Assembly (NCBI RefSeq): GCF_044336245.1
Contig: NZ_CP172346.1
Coordinates: forward strand, 3,782,001 to 3,846,000
Source: Schlesneria sphaerica
GTDB taxonomy: Bacteria > Planctomycetota > Planctomycetia > Planctomycetales > Planctomycetaceae
Reading direction: 5' to 3'
DNA length: 64,000 nucleotides
How positions within the stretch are numbered: the stretch's first letter is position 1; each line of letters begins with the position of its first letter. Shown piece by piece: positions 1 through 8,639 of this stretch. A program made the translations under genes and the position numbers. A model generated the notes under the pieces. That model saw only the letters and a program-made list of their open reading frames with translations. It made no database searches and had not been told where the DNA came from.

Positions 1-1
1 T

Positions 2-238
2 TGCTATATGCGAGCTGAGAACGAAGGTTTGACTGTCGGTTCGGTTACTATCAACGTGCTGGAAGTTCGGCACGATTCGGTCCTCCTGGGCATTCACGAT
101 CCTCATGCGACTCCCAGTTACCGCGAAGAAGTTCTTTACGTCCAATCTGAAGACGATGATGTTCTGGTGGAAGTCGCTCACGAAGAATTCGAAGCCATCG
201 AGTTTCAACCGGTCAATTCTTACGCCGCGCCTCTGTAA
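2..238 (+). CDS. csrA: CsrA-like post-transcriptional regulator, 5' end cut by window
   Basis: Small RNA-binding regulator of the CsrA/RsmA family, which binds GGA motifs in mRNA leaders. The core of the family is visible: GSVTINVLEV, then LLGIHDP and YREEV, matching the usual ITVTVLEV / RLGIEAP / HREEV strands. The first in-window ATG is at 8, but aligning Arg and Glu of the family's LSRKxGE segment to MRAENEG implies that the real start lies about two codons left of the window, so the entry is marked partial. The LSRK segment is poorly conserved, and an acidic tail of about 25 residues extends past the usual CsrA end. It is followed by uppS on the same strand. Family assignment is fairly firm; retention of RNA binding is uncertain because the N-terminal strand is divergent. 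Confidence 0.7.
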   Translation, partial: CYMRAENEGLTVGSVTINVLEVRHDSVLLGIHDPHATPSYREEVLYVQSEDDDVLVEVAHEEFEAIEFQPVNSYAAPL

Positions 239-301
239 CAACGCCGTTGACTTGCCATTCGCTTGACCGCGCAGCCACAATCGGGCGGAGGTTTCTTGCA
301 G

Positions 302-1111
302 ATGGTATCAACGACATCCACATCACAATCACCAGCGTCCCCGCCGAGACGTTCCGCTGATGATCCCTACACGCTGGAACAGATCACGGAATTCGGGTTG
401 ACCGTTGATCGACTGCCCAGGCACATCGCAGTTATCATGGACGGTAACGGTCGATGGGCTCAGTCACGAGGACTGCCGCGAATCGAAGGACATCGACGCG
501 GAGTGGCCACTGTTCGAACCGTGATTGAAAGTTGCTCACGGTTGAACCTTCAGCAGTTGACGCTCTACTGCTTCAGCAGTGAAAACTGGAAGCGCCCTCA
601 GCTTGAACAAAAGCTTCTGATGCAGCTTCTCGAACAGTATCTGATCGAAGAGCGTGCTGAGATCGAACGACAGAACCTTCGCTTTGCTGTCATCGGACGC
701 CGTAGCGCACTGAGTGACAGCGTCAATCGAGAAATCGACCGCACCTACGAATGTGCGCGTGATAACACCGGCATGCGACTGTGTCTGGCCATCAACTATG
801 GCAGCCGCGGCGAGATCGCCGATGCCGTTCAACGGATTGCCAGGCGAGTCGCAGCAGGCGAGATCGATCCGGCCTCGATTGATGAAGCCACAGTGGAAGC
901 ACACCTGGATACGGCGGGGATGCCTGATCCCGATCTGGTGATCCGCACAGCAGGCGAGATGCGGATCAGTAATTATCTGCTCTGGCAGATCAGTTACGCA
1001 GAGTTATGGGTCACCGAAAAATGCTGGCCCGACTTTGGACAGGAAGAACTGTTTGCAGCACTGCGTGAGTTCGCGCAGCGGCACCGGAGGTTTGGAGGCT
1101 TGTCAAACTGA
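302..1111 (+). CDS. uppS: Isoprenyl transferase (undecaprenyl diphosphate synthase family)
   Basis: Cis-prenyltransferase that adds isopentenyl units to farnesyl diphosphate, giving the lipid carrier for cell-envelope polymers; cytosolic and membrane-associated. The 269-residue protein has the family signatures: IMDGNGRWA with the catalytic Asp near residue 47, SSENWKRP near 92-99, and the C-terminal RTAGEMRISNYLLWQ block. A TTG at 263 in the same frame would add 13 residues, but ATG 302 has GGAGG about 11 bases upstream and is preferred. The first ~40 residues are a Ser/Pro-rich extension before the conserved fold. The stop lies 7 bases before the cdsA start, so the two genes are probably co-transcribed, a common pairing in bacteria. 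Confidence 0.95.
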   Translation: MVSTTSTSQSPASPPRRSADDPYTLEQITEFGLTVDRLPRHIAVIMDGNGRWAQSRGLPRIEGHRRGVATVRTVIESCSRLNLQQLTLYCFSSENWKRPQLEQKLLMQLLEQYLIEERAEIERQNLRFAVIGRRSALSDSVNREIDRTYECARDNTGMRLCLAINYGSRGEIADAVQRIARRVAAGEIDPASIDEATVEAHLDTAGMPDPDLVIRTAGEMRISNYLLWQISYAELWVTEKCWPDFGQEELFAALREFAQRHRRFGGLSN

Positions 1112-1118
1112 GGCAAGA

Positions 1119-2045
1119 ATGCTCATCTGGCGTCTTCTCGTATCCGCAATACTGATTCCTCTCTTCGCAGGAGTTTTCTATCTCGACTCGCGACTGGGAG
1201 CGTCCGCACCGATCCTTTTAGCCTTGTTCATCTTCCTCGCCATCTTCGGTGCGCGCGAGATGGTCGATCTGCTCTGGACACGCTCATTCACGCCGAATCG
1301 ACTTATCGTCTCTGCCTGCTGCGTCCTCGTTACGGCGGCCGCATGGTGGGGACGATTCGGTCATATGCCGATCAAGATCCCTTCGGACGACAATACCCTT
1401 TCACAAGTCATGCTGGCCTACGCCATGACGATCCTGGTGCTGTTCCTTCTGGCGACGTACCGCTATCGCGAACCAGGTGCCAGCATGGAGACACTCAGTG
1501 CCGAACTGATGATCGTCAGTTACATCGGCGTGCTGCTGGGCGTGGTCGCACAACTTCGCTGGGTGGCGGGTAGTGCTGCCGGATATCTGGTGCTTGGGTC
1601 ATTGATCATTGTGACGAAAGGGGGCGACGTCGGCGCCTATACCCTGGGACGCCTTTTTGGTCGGCGTAAACTCGTTCCGCATTTGTCCCCGGGCAAGACC
1701 TGGGCCGGTGCCGTCGGTGCGCTGATTGGTTCGGCGCTGGGTGCCGTCCTGTGGCTCTCGTTTGCCACGCCGTTGTTCACCCCCACGGGGAGCGCCACCT
1801 GGCAGGCACCTGCATGGTGGTCATCTGCCGTCTACGGCCTGATCCTGGGAACGACCGGCCTGGTCGGTGACCTCTGCGAATCGCTGATCAAACGCGATGT
1901 CGGCAAGAAGGATTCCTCCAGCCTGCTGCCGGGCTTTGGCGGACTGCTCGACCTGATGGACAGCGTCCTTTATGCCGGCCCCGTAGCATACGTCCTCTGG
2001 AAAGCACTTCCGCTCGCGACATGGCTGCCGATCGATCCGACCTGA
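1119..2045 (+). CDS. cdsA: Phosphatidate cytidylyltransferase (CDP-diglyceride synthase)
   Basis: Integral membrane enzyme making CDP-diacylglycerol from phosphatidate and CTP, the branch point of phospholipid synthesis. The 308-residue protein has several hydrophobic helices from the N-terminus onward, and the C-terminal family block: GGDVGAYTLGRLFGRRK, LSPGKTWAG, and SLIKRDVGKKDSSSLLPG followed by FGGLLDLMDS. In the classical signature the last part reads HGGxxDRxD; here His is Phe and Arg is Leu, a substitution seen in a subset of the family but worth noting. ATG 1119 is chosen because the longer frame from 1035 overlaps uppS and adds non-family sequence. GGAGG lies about 20 bases upstream inside the end of uppS. 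It ends 17 bases before a convergent gene. Confidence 0.93.
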   Translation: MLIWRLLVSAILIPLFAGVFYLDSRLGASAPILLALFIFLAIFGAREMVDLLWTRSFTPNRLIVSACCVLVTAAAWWGRFGHMPIKIPSDDNTLSQVMLAYAMTILVLFLLATYRYREPGASMETLSAELMIVSYIGVLLGVVAQLRWVAGSAAGYLVLGSLIIVTKGGDVGAYTLGRLFGRRKLVPHLSPGKTWAGAVGALIGSALGAVLWLSFATPLFTPTGSATWQAPAWWSSAVYGLILGTTGLVGDLCESLIKRDVGKKDSSSLLPGFGGLLDLMDSVLYAGPVAYVLWKALPLATWLPIDPT

Positions 2046-2062
2046 GATCTCTGTGCCCCGAG

Positions 2063-4042
2063 TTAATTCACCAGCAGGTGGATGATACGCACGGCGCTCC
2101 CTTTGCTCGCCGGGTTGGAACCGGGTGCTACCTTCAGTTCGAGCACATGATCGCCCGAGTCCAGTTCCGCAGCGAGCATTTTTGCCCACGGAAGATGCAG
2201 TTGCGGACTCCACTGCGTGAAGAGTTCCTGCGTCTTCCAGTTCCCCCCATCGACTCGAAACTCGACAGCTCCGGTATCGGGTCCTGACGCAACGAAAACA
2301 CCCACGCCGGTTCCCCGGAACTTGAACTTGAATGTCGCCCCCGGCTCTTCCGCCACCAAGGCAGGAACGTTGACAAAACCGGGTCTGGTCCCCGCACGAT
2401 CCCCAGGTTCCCACTTGGGAATAACCTTCCATCCGTGCTCCAGCGTCAGCGCCTGGGAAGCCACCGCGTCCGCGGGACTCACCAGCCGGCCACGAAAGTA
2501 GCTGAAGGGGTCCAGCGGCGCAGGTAACTCTGTCGCAGGGGGAACGTCGGCCGTGGGAGTCTCTTTCCATGCCGCATTCAGCAGGCGCCGAATGGAACTG
2601 GCGTAGAGTTCGTGCCCAAACGGAGCCGGGTGCAGATCACGGAAGTCTTTCTCCCAGGTGAATTCGCCTGCATGAATCCGTTCAGTGACTTCGCGGGCCA
2701 GATTGATTGAGGGAAGGGCATAGTGAGCTGCCACCTTCTCGTGGCTGGCAATCACTTCCGGAGTCTGGCCCTGGTGAATTTGATCGATCTTGCCGGGATC
2801 AACGAAGTGCAGCAGCGCGATGTCGATGTGAGGGTTAGCAAGTTTGGCCTGGCGAACGATTCCTTCCATCCCCCGAATCTGTTCAATGGCAGAGAAGCCG
2901 TTCGTGTCATCATTCACGGCAGCTTCTTCGAACAGCAAGTCCACGGGACCTTTTGCAAGAACATCCCGGCTGTAACGAAACGCCCCGGGGGTCGAACCGA
3001 GCGACGGAATACCCGCATTGATGAACTCAAACTGCGTGTCGGGGTATCGCTGCTTCAGGTCCTCGCAAACCTTGTCCCGCCACCCCGGTGCCGCAGTGAT
3101 CGATCCCCCCAGAAAGGCGACCCGTCCCTGCTTCTCCTTAAGGAACTTCGCCTGACTGTTCTTTAAGCCTCCCCGTAGTTCAAAGTAATCGTAGCCGTAG
3201 GGTGTGGCCGCCTGCTGAACCTGATCGCGAAATCCTGTGTGCGTCAACACGAAATTCACGATGTGCGAGGGGTCTTTCAGGCTGTGCGGGTGGTGGTTGC
3301 AATGCGGCTTGGAGATCAGCGTGATGGCCCCGCCCAGCTTGCGGTATCGCTCGGCCAGCAGCAGAGAATTTTCTTCGATCGGCACAACATCATCGGTCTC
3401 GCCACACACATGCAGCAGAGGAATGCGCGCGTCTGCGAGGGGTTTCAAGTTATCGACCGGGTTCAGTTTGTATGCCAGCGCAGCAGCTTCATCAGCGAAC
3501 TGATAGACCTGTTTCAAACGCTCCCAGTCAGCGGTTGAGCCTGGACTTTTGCCTTTGCCTCCGGGCCAGCTTTTGAAGTCACACACCGGGGCGTCATTGT
3601 AGATGCACGCCACCCGATCCGGATGCCGAGCCCCCCAGTTCAGCGCGAACAGCCCACCGCGACTGAAGCCTTCCAGCACAGTCTTCGGAGCCAGACCAAA
3701 TTCTTTCGTGACGTGACTGTAGAAAGCGTCCATCGCATCCAGGGCGACGGGTGCGCCGTACAGGTTCTGCACATCAACGTAGGCCACATGAAAGCCATGC
3801 TGCAACAGGGCGAGGTCCGCCTGTGGCTCGTGTCCGAAGAATTCCGTTCTCCAGATCCAGGGTTTCCCTGGCGCGGCCTGCCGGGGCACGATCAGAAATC
3901 CGTTTCGTCCGTCGACTTGAATGTCACGCTTCTCATACCCTTCCCACTGACCGCCGAAAAGCGAATCACTCTGTAACGAGAAGTGAGGCAAGGCGACGAC
4001 CAGAAACATCACCAGCCAACGAAGTGACACGATCTGAGACAT
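2063..4042 (-). CDS. Exported alpha/beta hydrolase fused to SGNH/GDSL hydrolase
   Basis: A 659-residue secreted protein with two hydrolase modules. Residues 1-24 form a signal peptide (SLRWLVMFLVVALPHFSLQ). Residues ~35-270 are an alpha/beta hydrolase: nucleophile motif GFSRGG (Ser127), an acid in GETDDVVP (~214-221) and a His cluster at ~248-253. Residues ~300-490 are an SGNH hydrolase: FLGGSIT (Ser314), Asn377 in AAVNDDTNG, and Asp469/His471 in RDLHP. Residues ~500-659 form a beta-rich tail of unknown role. Either module could act as a carbohydrate esterase or deacetylase; substrates cannot be read from sequence. The start is ATG 4042, with AGGAA upstream on the minus strand; the open frame continues further 5' but the signal peptide fits this start. 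It converges with cdsA. Confidence 0.85.
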   Translation of the reverse strand: MSQIVSLRWLVMFLVVALPHFSLQSDSLFGGQWEGYEKRDIQVDGRNGFLIVPRQAAPGKPWIWRTEFFGHEPQADLALLQHGFHVAYVDVQNLYGAPVALDAMDAFYSHVTKEFGLAPKTVLEGFSRGGLFALNWGARHPDRVACIYNDAPVCDFKSWPGGKGKSPGSTADWERLKQVYQFADEAAALAYKLNPVDNLKPLADARIPLLHVCGETDDVVPIEENSLLLAERYRKLGGAITLISKPHCNHHPHSLKDPSHIVNFVLTHTGFRDQVQQAATPYGYDYFELRGGLKNSQAKFLKEKQGRVAFLGGSITAAPGWRDKVCEDLKQRYPDTQFEFINAGIPSLGSTPGAFRYSRDVLAKGPVDLLFEEAAVNDDTNGFSAIEQIRGMEGIVRQAKLANPHIDIALLHFVDPGKIDQIHQGQTPEVIASHEKVAAHYALPSINLAREVTERIHAGEFTWEKDFRDLHPAPFGHELYASSIRRLLNAAWKETPTADVPPATELPAPLDPFSYFRGRLVSPADAVASQALTLEHGWKVIPKWEPGDRAGTRPGFVNVPALVAEEPGATFKFKFRGTGVGVFVASGPDTGAVEFRVDGGNWKTQELFTQWSPQLHLPWAKMLAAELDSGDHVLELKVAPGSNPASKGSAVRIIHLLVN

Positions 4043-4198
4043 CTCGGTTCCTGTTGTCGTAAGTGAGAACGTGCAGCCAGAGTATCCTCTCTCACCGTCA
4101 GCCAATGATGGCGGGAAGAGGCGATCCTGGGACTTGGCAGCGTACTCAAATGGGCGGCAACTGCCCACCGTGTGGAGACAGTGGACGATACCGTCCGA

Positions 4199-5080
4199 TC
4201 AGTCAGGTTGATTCTTCGTTCCTTCCAGTCGGAACTCGGCTTTCACGACGGGGTGATCCGATGCCGTGTTCTGCACAAGGCTGACGTTCACCGTTTCGAG
4301 GCCCCTCGTGAAGATCCAGTCGATATTCTGCGAGGACAATCGCTCTGGCAAGGATTCGTGCAGCGGACTGTGAACCCCAGGGCGTTCCAGCAGACTCGTG
4401 AGGAGCGGGTCTCCGGCGATTGTGTTGAGATCCCCCATCAGGATGCAGGGGGGTTGCAGGCCCAGAAACAGGTCAATCATCGCCTGGAGTTGGTGTACCC
4501 GGTCCTTTTCTCGATCAATGTGCACGGAAAGAACCCGAACATCCCCCTGCTGAAGCGGGACCGTCGCCAGAATCGCATTTCGATAGGCTTTCCCCCGCGT
4601 GTTCACGAGCGGAATTCGCAGGGCAGAGCGAATGGGAATACGATAGAGGAGACCATTCCCAAAATGATCAGACCACCACCGCCGCTCGGTCGCAGCAAAC
4701 AACCAGCCACTGCGATTCAGTTCGGCCACCGAGGCGGCCTGATTAGGTTCGTTGGGGCTCCCCGCTCCCCGAACTTCATATAACCCCGCGTAGTCGACTC
4801 CTCCCAGAAGATCCGCAATGCGAGACACGCTGCGCACACCGTCAGTCCCTTTGCCACCATGGATGTTGAAGCTGGCAATCGTCAAAGTGGCGGGGGCCTG
4901 ATCAGACCCAGCCGAGGCGGGGCTGTGCGGCAGGGGAGCTGTTGCATCGGCCGCACGTCGGTCCGTGCCGTCCCAGAGGATCAATCCCACCAGCGCGACG
5001 AAGCAGCCCAACGCAATCCATTTCCAGCGCGACTCAGTTTTGCTCGGTGAGCTCTCGCTCGAGTTATTTGCTTGATCCAT
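4199..5080 (-). CDS. Membrane-anchored endonuclease/exonuclease/phosphatase-fold protein
   Basis: 293-residue protein with a hydrophilic N-terminus, one membrane helix (about 22-38, WIALGCFVALVGLILW) and an EEP (DNase I-like) domain from residue ~65 on, probably outside the cytoplasmic membrane. Family landmarks visible are ASFNIHGG at the start of the fold, a Glu in LYEVRG, SVHID, the metal-site LMGDLNT and the terminal ASDHPVV containing the catalytic Asp-His pair. Family members cleave phosphodiesters in nucleic acids, lipids or inositol phosphates; which applies is unknown. ATG 5080 is chosen; an in-frame TTG at 5101 would add seven residues. A second EEP-fold protein lies at 35.8 kb but is exported by a cleavable-type signal instead. 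Confidence 0.85.
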   Translation of the reverse strand: MDQANNSSESSPSKTESRWKWIALGCFVALVGLILWDGTDRRAADATAPLPHSPASAGSDQAPATLTIASFNIHGGKGTDGVRSVSRIADLLGGVDYAGLYEVRGAGSPNEPNQAASVAELNRSGWLFAATERRWWSDHFGNGLLYRIPIRSALRIPLVNTRGKAYRNAILATVPLQQGDVRVLSVHIDREKDRVHQLQAMIDLFLGLQPPCILMGDLNTIAGDPLLTSLLERPGVHSPLHESLPERLSSQNIDWIFTRGLETVNVSLVQNTASDHPVVKAEFRLEGTKNQPD

Positions 5081-5101
5081 AAGGAATTGATCTGGCTCCA
5101 A

Positions 5102-5662
5102 TTCGAGGACCTCTGTTGCGCCAGCGTTGTCGGTAACGGCGAGGCCGGGCGATTTCGAAGGAAACGGGAGGGGCAGAGCCCCAACTAACGGGGGGCGTAT
5201 CAGAAAGTGATAGAAAAGTCACGGGGATTGTAACCCAGAGGCTGCAAATTCGCAGTGGCCATCCAATCAACACCTTCCAGGGCGGAAATCGCTGTTCATC
5301 CTTCTCCCCGATTGCGAGCCGAAATTGACAGCCCACCTCGAGATACCAAGGCCTGCCGGAAACGACTGGCAAACGCTCTCTGACCTGTCAGACGCCTCAC
5401 GGGATGTAAGGTCGTTGCGACGGCAACCGGACCTGAGCAGACGCTCCGAAGCCCCTCTTCTTGCGGTTCAAAGAGCGTTTACTGCTGACAGTGAACGGAA
5501 AAACTGCTAAACCTTCGCGGTATAAGCCAGTGATAAGTCAACTGTGGAGAGACGTTTCGGACGAATCCCGCCATCGGTTGCCTGCCAGCGAGACCAGGGA
5601 AAGGTTTCGTTCTCGCTTCATTGGCCGCTGATCCAAGATGGCCGCATGACGGAGTTGTTCGA
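5102..5662. other. Intergenic region between divergent genes
   Basis: 561 bases separating the minus-strand EEP-fold gene from hpnH. No protein-like reading frame, tRNA or convincing hairpin was seen. It should hold the promoters of both flanking genes. A GGAG about 8 bases before ATG 5663 is the only clear expression signal. Confidence 0.5.
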
Positions 5663-6775
5663 ATGGGTGTGCCGGTTTCGCAAATGTGGACGGTCGCAAG
5701 TTATGTCCTCGGCAAGAAGCTTCGGGGCGTCAAGCGCTATCCCCTGGTTCTGATGCTGGAACCGCTGTTTCGCTGTAACCTGGCCTGCGCGGGCTGCGGA
5801 AAGATTCAGTACCCCGTCGATATTCTCCGACGCCATCTCACCCCCGAACAGTGCTTTAAGGCCGTTGACGAATGTGGCGCACCGATGGTCTCCATTCCCG
5901 GTGGTGAGCCGCTACTGCATCCCCAGATCGGCGAGATCGTTGAAGGACTGGTGGCGCGCAAGAAGTACGTCTACCTGTGCACGAACGCCATTCTGCTTGA
6001 AAAGCATATCCATCAGTTCAAGCCTTCCAAGTACCTCTCCTTTTCGATCCACCTCGACGGTCCGAAAGAAGAACACGACTTCGCGGTTTGTCGCGAAGGC
6101 GTTTACGACATTGCCATTCAGGCCATCAAGACAGCGGTTGCCAAGGGGTTCCGGGTCACCACCAACACCACCGTTTACAATAATGCGAACCCTGATTCGA
6201 TGCGGGAAATGTTCGACAACATGATGGGGCTTGGTGTCGAAGGGATGATGATCTCGCCAGGGTACCAGTACGAAAAAGCACCGAGCCAGGATCTGTTTCT
6301 GCACCGTAACCAGACCACCAACCTGTTCAAACGGATTGTCGGAAACGCCAAGCGAAGCTGGCGATTCAATCTGTCTCCCTTGTTCGTCGAGTTTCTCAAA
6401 GGAAACTGGGACCTCGAATGTACCCCTTGGGGGATGCCCGCCTACAACCTCTTCGGCTGGCAGCGTCCGTGCTACCTGCTGAACGAGGGCTACTGCGAAA
6501 CCTTCCAGGAACTTCTTGATACGACCGACTGGTCCCAGTATGGTCGCGCCAGCGGAAATCCCAAATGTGCCGACTGCATGGTCCACTGTGGCTACGAAGC
6601 GACCGCAGTTGCCGACACCTTCGGGTCTCTCAAAGCCTTCTCACAAGTGGTGAAATTGACGTTGCTCGGTGCTGGTCGGGAAAAACTTCCTCCCGATGAG
6701 CCTGGCCCCGAAAACACGCCCGGCTCTGACGAAGAGCGGATTCGTAAGGTCCAATTGCCTGTCTTGAGCTCCTGA
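5663..6775 (+). CDS. hpnH: Hopanoid biosynthesis radical SAM protein HpnH (adenosyl-hopene transferase)
   Basis: Radical SAM enzyme that joins a 5'-deoxyadenosyl group to diploptene, the first step towards extended C35 hopanoids. The 370-residue protein begins MGVPVSQMW and carries the [4Fe-4S] motif CxxxCxxC at Cys38, Cys42 and Cys45 (RCNLACAGCGK), followed by SIPGGEPLLHP, the GGE SAM-binding segment. A second set of cysteines near the C-terminus (CADCMVHCG) matches HpnH layout. The open frame runs further upstream from a TTG at 5621, but ATG 5663 has GGAG at a good distance and matches the usual HpnH N-terminus. No squalene-hopene cyclase or other hpn gene is in the window. The stop overlaps the trmL start (TGATG). 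Confidence 0.92.
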   Translation: MGVPVSQMWTVASYVLGKKLRGVKRYPLVLMLEPLFRCNLACAGCGKIQYPVDILRRHLTPEQCFKAVDECGAPMVSIPGGEPLLHPQIGEIVEGLVARKKYVYLCTNAILLEKHIHQFKPSKYLSFSIHLDGPKEEHDFAVCREGVYDIAIQAIKTAVAKGFRVTTNTTVYNNANPDSMREMFDNMMGLGVEGMMISPGYQYEKAPSQDLFLHRNQTTNLFKRIVGNAKRSWRFNLSPLFVEFLKGNWDLECTPWGMPAYNLFGWQRPCYLLNEGYCETFQELLDTTDWSQYGRASGNPKCADCMVHCGYEATAVADTFGSLKAFSQVVKLTLLGAGREKLPPDEPGPENTPGSDEERIRKVQLPVLSS

Positions 6776-7251
6776 TGTCTCACGAACCGCTGCTGCATAT
6801 CGTCCTCTATCAACCTGAGATTCCACCCAACACCGGGAACATCGGTCGAACCTGCGTGGCCGTGAGAGCGAAGTTGTGGCTCGTCCGTCCCCTCGGGTTC
6901 AGTCTCGACGAAAGTCAGCTTCGTCGCGCGGGTCTCGACTATTGGCCTTTCCTCGATTACGAAGTCGTGGATAGCTGGAACGAGATTCTTCAGCGACTTC
7001 CCGGCAGAACGGTGTGGTGTATCGAGAATCCCGCCGCCAAGACGGTATGGCAGGCGAGTTTCTCCCCCGGTGACATCCTGTTGTTCGGCCGTGAAACGAA
7101 CGGACTGCCACTCAGCCTGGTGGACCAGTATCGCAGCCACACACTGCAGTTTCCGATGTATCCCGAAGTACGAAGCTTGAACCTCGCTAACACGGTCTGC
7201 GCCGTCGTCTATGAAGCGGTACGCCAGTTCGGCGGAATTCCGGCCCGATAG
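6775..7251 (+). CDS. trmL: tRNA (cytidine/uridine-34-2'-O)-methyltransferase
   Basis: SPOUT-class methyltransferase that 2'-O-methylates the wobble nucleotide of tRNA-Leu isoacceptors. The 158-residue length is typical. The family blocks are seen: IVLYQPEIPPNTGNIGRTC at the N-terminus, LLFGRETNGLP in the middle, and the knot motif FPMYPEVRSLNLANTV near the end. The ATG shares one base with the hpnH stop codon, so translation is probably coupled. The functional link to hopanoid synthesis is not obvious and may just be operon economy. Confidence 0.94.
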   Translation: MSHEPLLHIVLYQPEIPPNTGNIGRTCVAVRAKLWLVRPLGFSLDESQLRRAGLDYWPFLDYEVVDSWNEILQRLPGRTVWCIENPAAKTVWQASFSPGDILLFGRETNGLPLSLVDQYRSHTLQFPMYPEVRSLNLANTVCAVVYEAVRQFGGIPAR

Positions 7252-7430
7252 GCTACCGACAAAAATTTCAACGTAACGTCTTGTGACGCCCCCCGCTCGC
7301 TTCTATCGTGGAGCAAGTTCGGACGGATTACGCGCGGTGTCAGATTCCGGTTTGACCCGCACGGCATACCGTGACCGAATCTGATGAGTTCTGCGGCGGA
7401 ATCGCTGCCGATCGTTGAAAAGGTCTTTCG

Positions 7431-8246
7431 ATGTTGCTCAAGCTTGCATTTCCCCGGTCGAACCCATGCCTGTGGGTCCTGGTGTGCTTCTTCTGCCTGA
7501 CACTCCATGTAAGCGCATTTGCGCAGTGGGGTGGAGGTCAACCAGGAGGTGACTACGCCGGTTACGGAGGCGGGTTCGGGGGCTACGGCGGCTACGGCAT
7601 GGGTGGCTATGGAGGCTACTATGGCGGGTACAACGGATACTCTGGGGGCTACTACAGCGGAACGAATAACTTCGGGTACGGCAGCTACGCCCAACCGCTT
7701 TACACGTCATTCAATCAGCCCAACTTCAACTATTACCGCCAGCCGCTGTACACGAATCGCGCACTGGCCGTGCCTGCGTACGGTGATGCGATCCTGTTGC
7801 GACAATTCGGCTCTCCCAGCCGGACCTACAGCGGCAGTTCCCCCATAATCACCACGCCCAATCTTTCTGCTCAGAACATGACACTTTCGAATACCGCGTT
7901 GCGGCAAACGGATGCCAGTTTTGATCAGGGAGAAGTTGTCATTTTCAGTCCACCAACGAACGAACAGGAAGTGCAGTACACACTGAACGGAGCTACCTAC
8001 ACCATGAAGCCCGGGACGGTGCAGCGATTCACCAACGACCGGACGTGGACCATCGAAGTGACGCTCGGAAATGGAACGCCCACCAAGTACACACTCGGCT
8101 CGGGCCACTACAAGTTCAAGCAGACCGAAAGCGGAATGAGCCTCTACACAACCGCGGACTCCCCCGAAACGCCATTGGCTACGGCCGACGCCGGTCCCGA
8201 CGACGCCGCCGACGTCCCGGCCCCCTCCCCAATGCCAGACGAGTAA
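7431..8246 (+). CDS. Exported Gly/Tyr-rich protein of unknown function
   Basis: 271-residue protein. Residues ~10-31 are a signal peptide (LWVLVCFFCLTLHVSAFAQ). Residues ~32-90 are a low-complexity segment almost entirely Gly, Tyr and Asn, built of GGYGG- and GGYYGGY-type units. The second half, about 145-250, is a compact non-repetitive domain (QYTLNGATYTMKPGTVQRF, then a WTIEVTLG strand) resembling small beta-rich domains that bind surface material. The acidic Pro-rich end is probably flexible. AAAAGG precedes ATG 7431 by about 8 bases. I do not recognise a named family for the C-terminal domain. An envelope or extracellular matrix role is inferred from export and composition only. Confidence 0.75.
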   Translation: MLLKLAFPRSNPCLWVLVCFFCLTLHVSAFAQWGGGQPGGDYAGYGGGFGGYGGYGMGGYGGYYGGYNGYSGGYYSGTNNFGYGSYAQPLYTSFNQPNFNYYRQPLYTNRALAVPAYGDAILLRQFGSPSRTYSGSSPIITTPNLSAQNMTLSNTALRQTDASFDQGEVVIFSPPTNEQEVQYTLNGATYTMKPGTVQRFTNDRTWTIEVTLGNGTPTKYTLGSGHYKFKQTESGMSLYTTADSPETPLATADAGPDDAADVPAPSPMPDE

Positions 8247-8639
8247 TACACGAAGTATCGCTTCAGCAGAATGGTCGGCGTCGATCGTCCGGAAAAACGA
8301 TTCTTTCACGCGTCTCTCTCGCTGTGAGAACATGAAGCGAACTCTCCTCGCCGCAAGAGCACTGTCGACATCGTGTTTCTTGATGAGCTTCGTCCCGCTC
8401 CGACAAGCAGTTTGGTGCCATCGTGATCGCGAAAGCGTTCTCCAGAGAATTGTAATAGAGCACCGCAGTTTGTCTGAAGGCCGCAGCAAGTCCGGTCACA
8501 GCCTTTCGTCGAGACCCTCTATCGAAGCTGCAATTCAGTCAGTACTCGTCAGCCCCCGACGGGCCGGTGACCGACATTTCTCCTTTTTCGCGACAGAGTC
8601 ACTCCATACTCCCTCTCACACCGCTACGGGAATTTAAAT
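8247..8639. other. Intergenic leader before the beta-helix gene
   Basis: 393 bases with no convincing gene. Short open frames here have no coding character. Probably holds the promoter of the downstream surface-protein gene; a GGGAA sits about 8 bases before ATG 8640. Confidence 0.4.
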
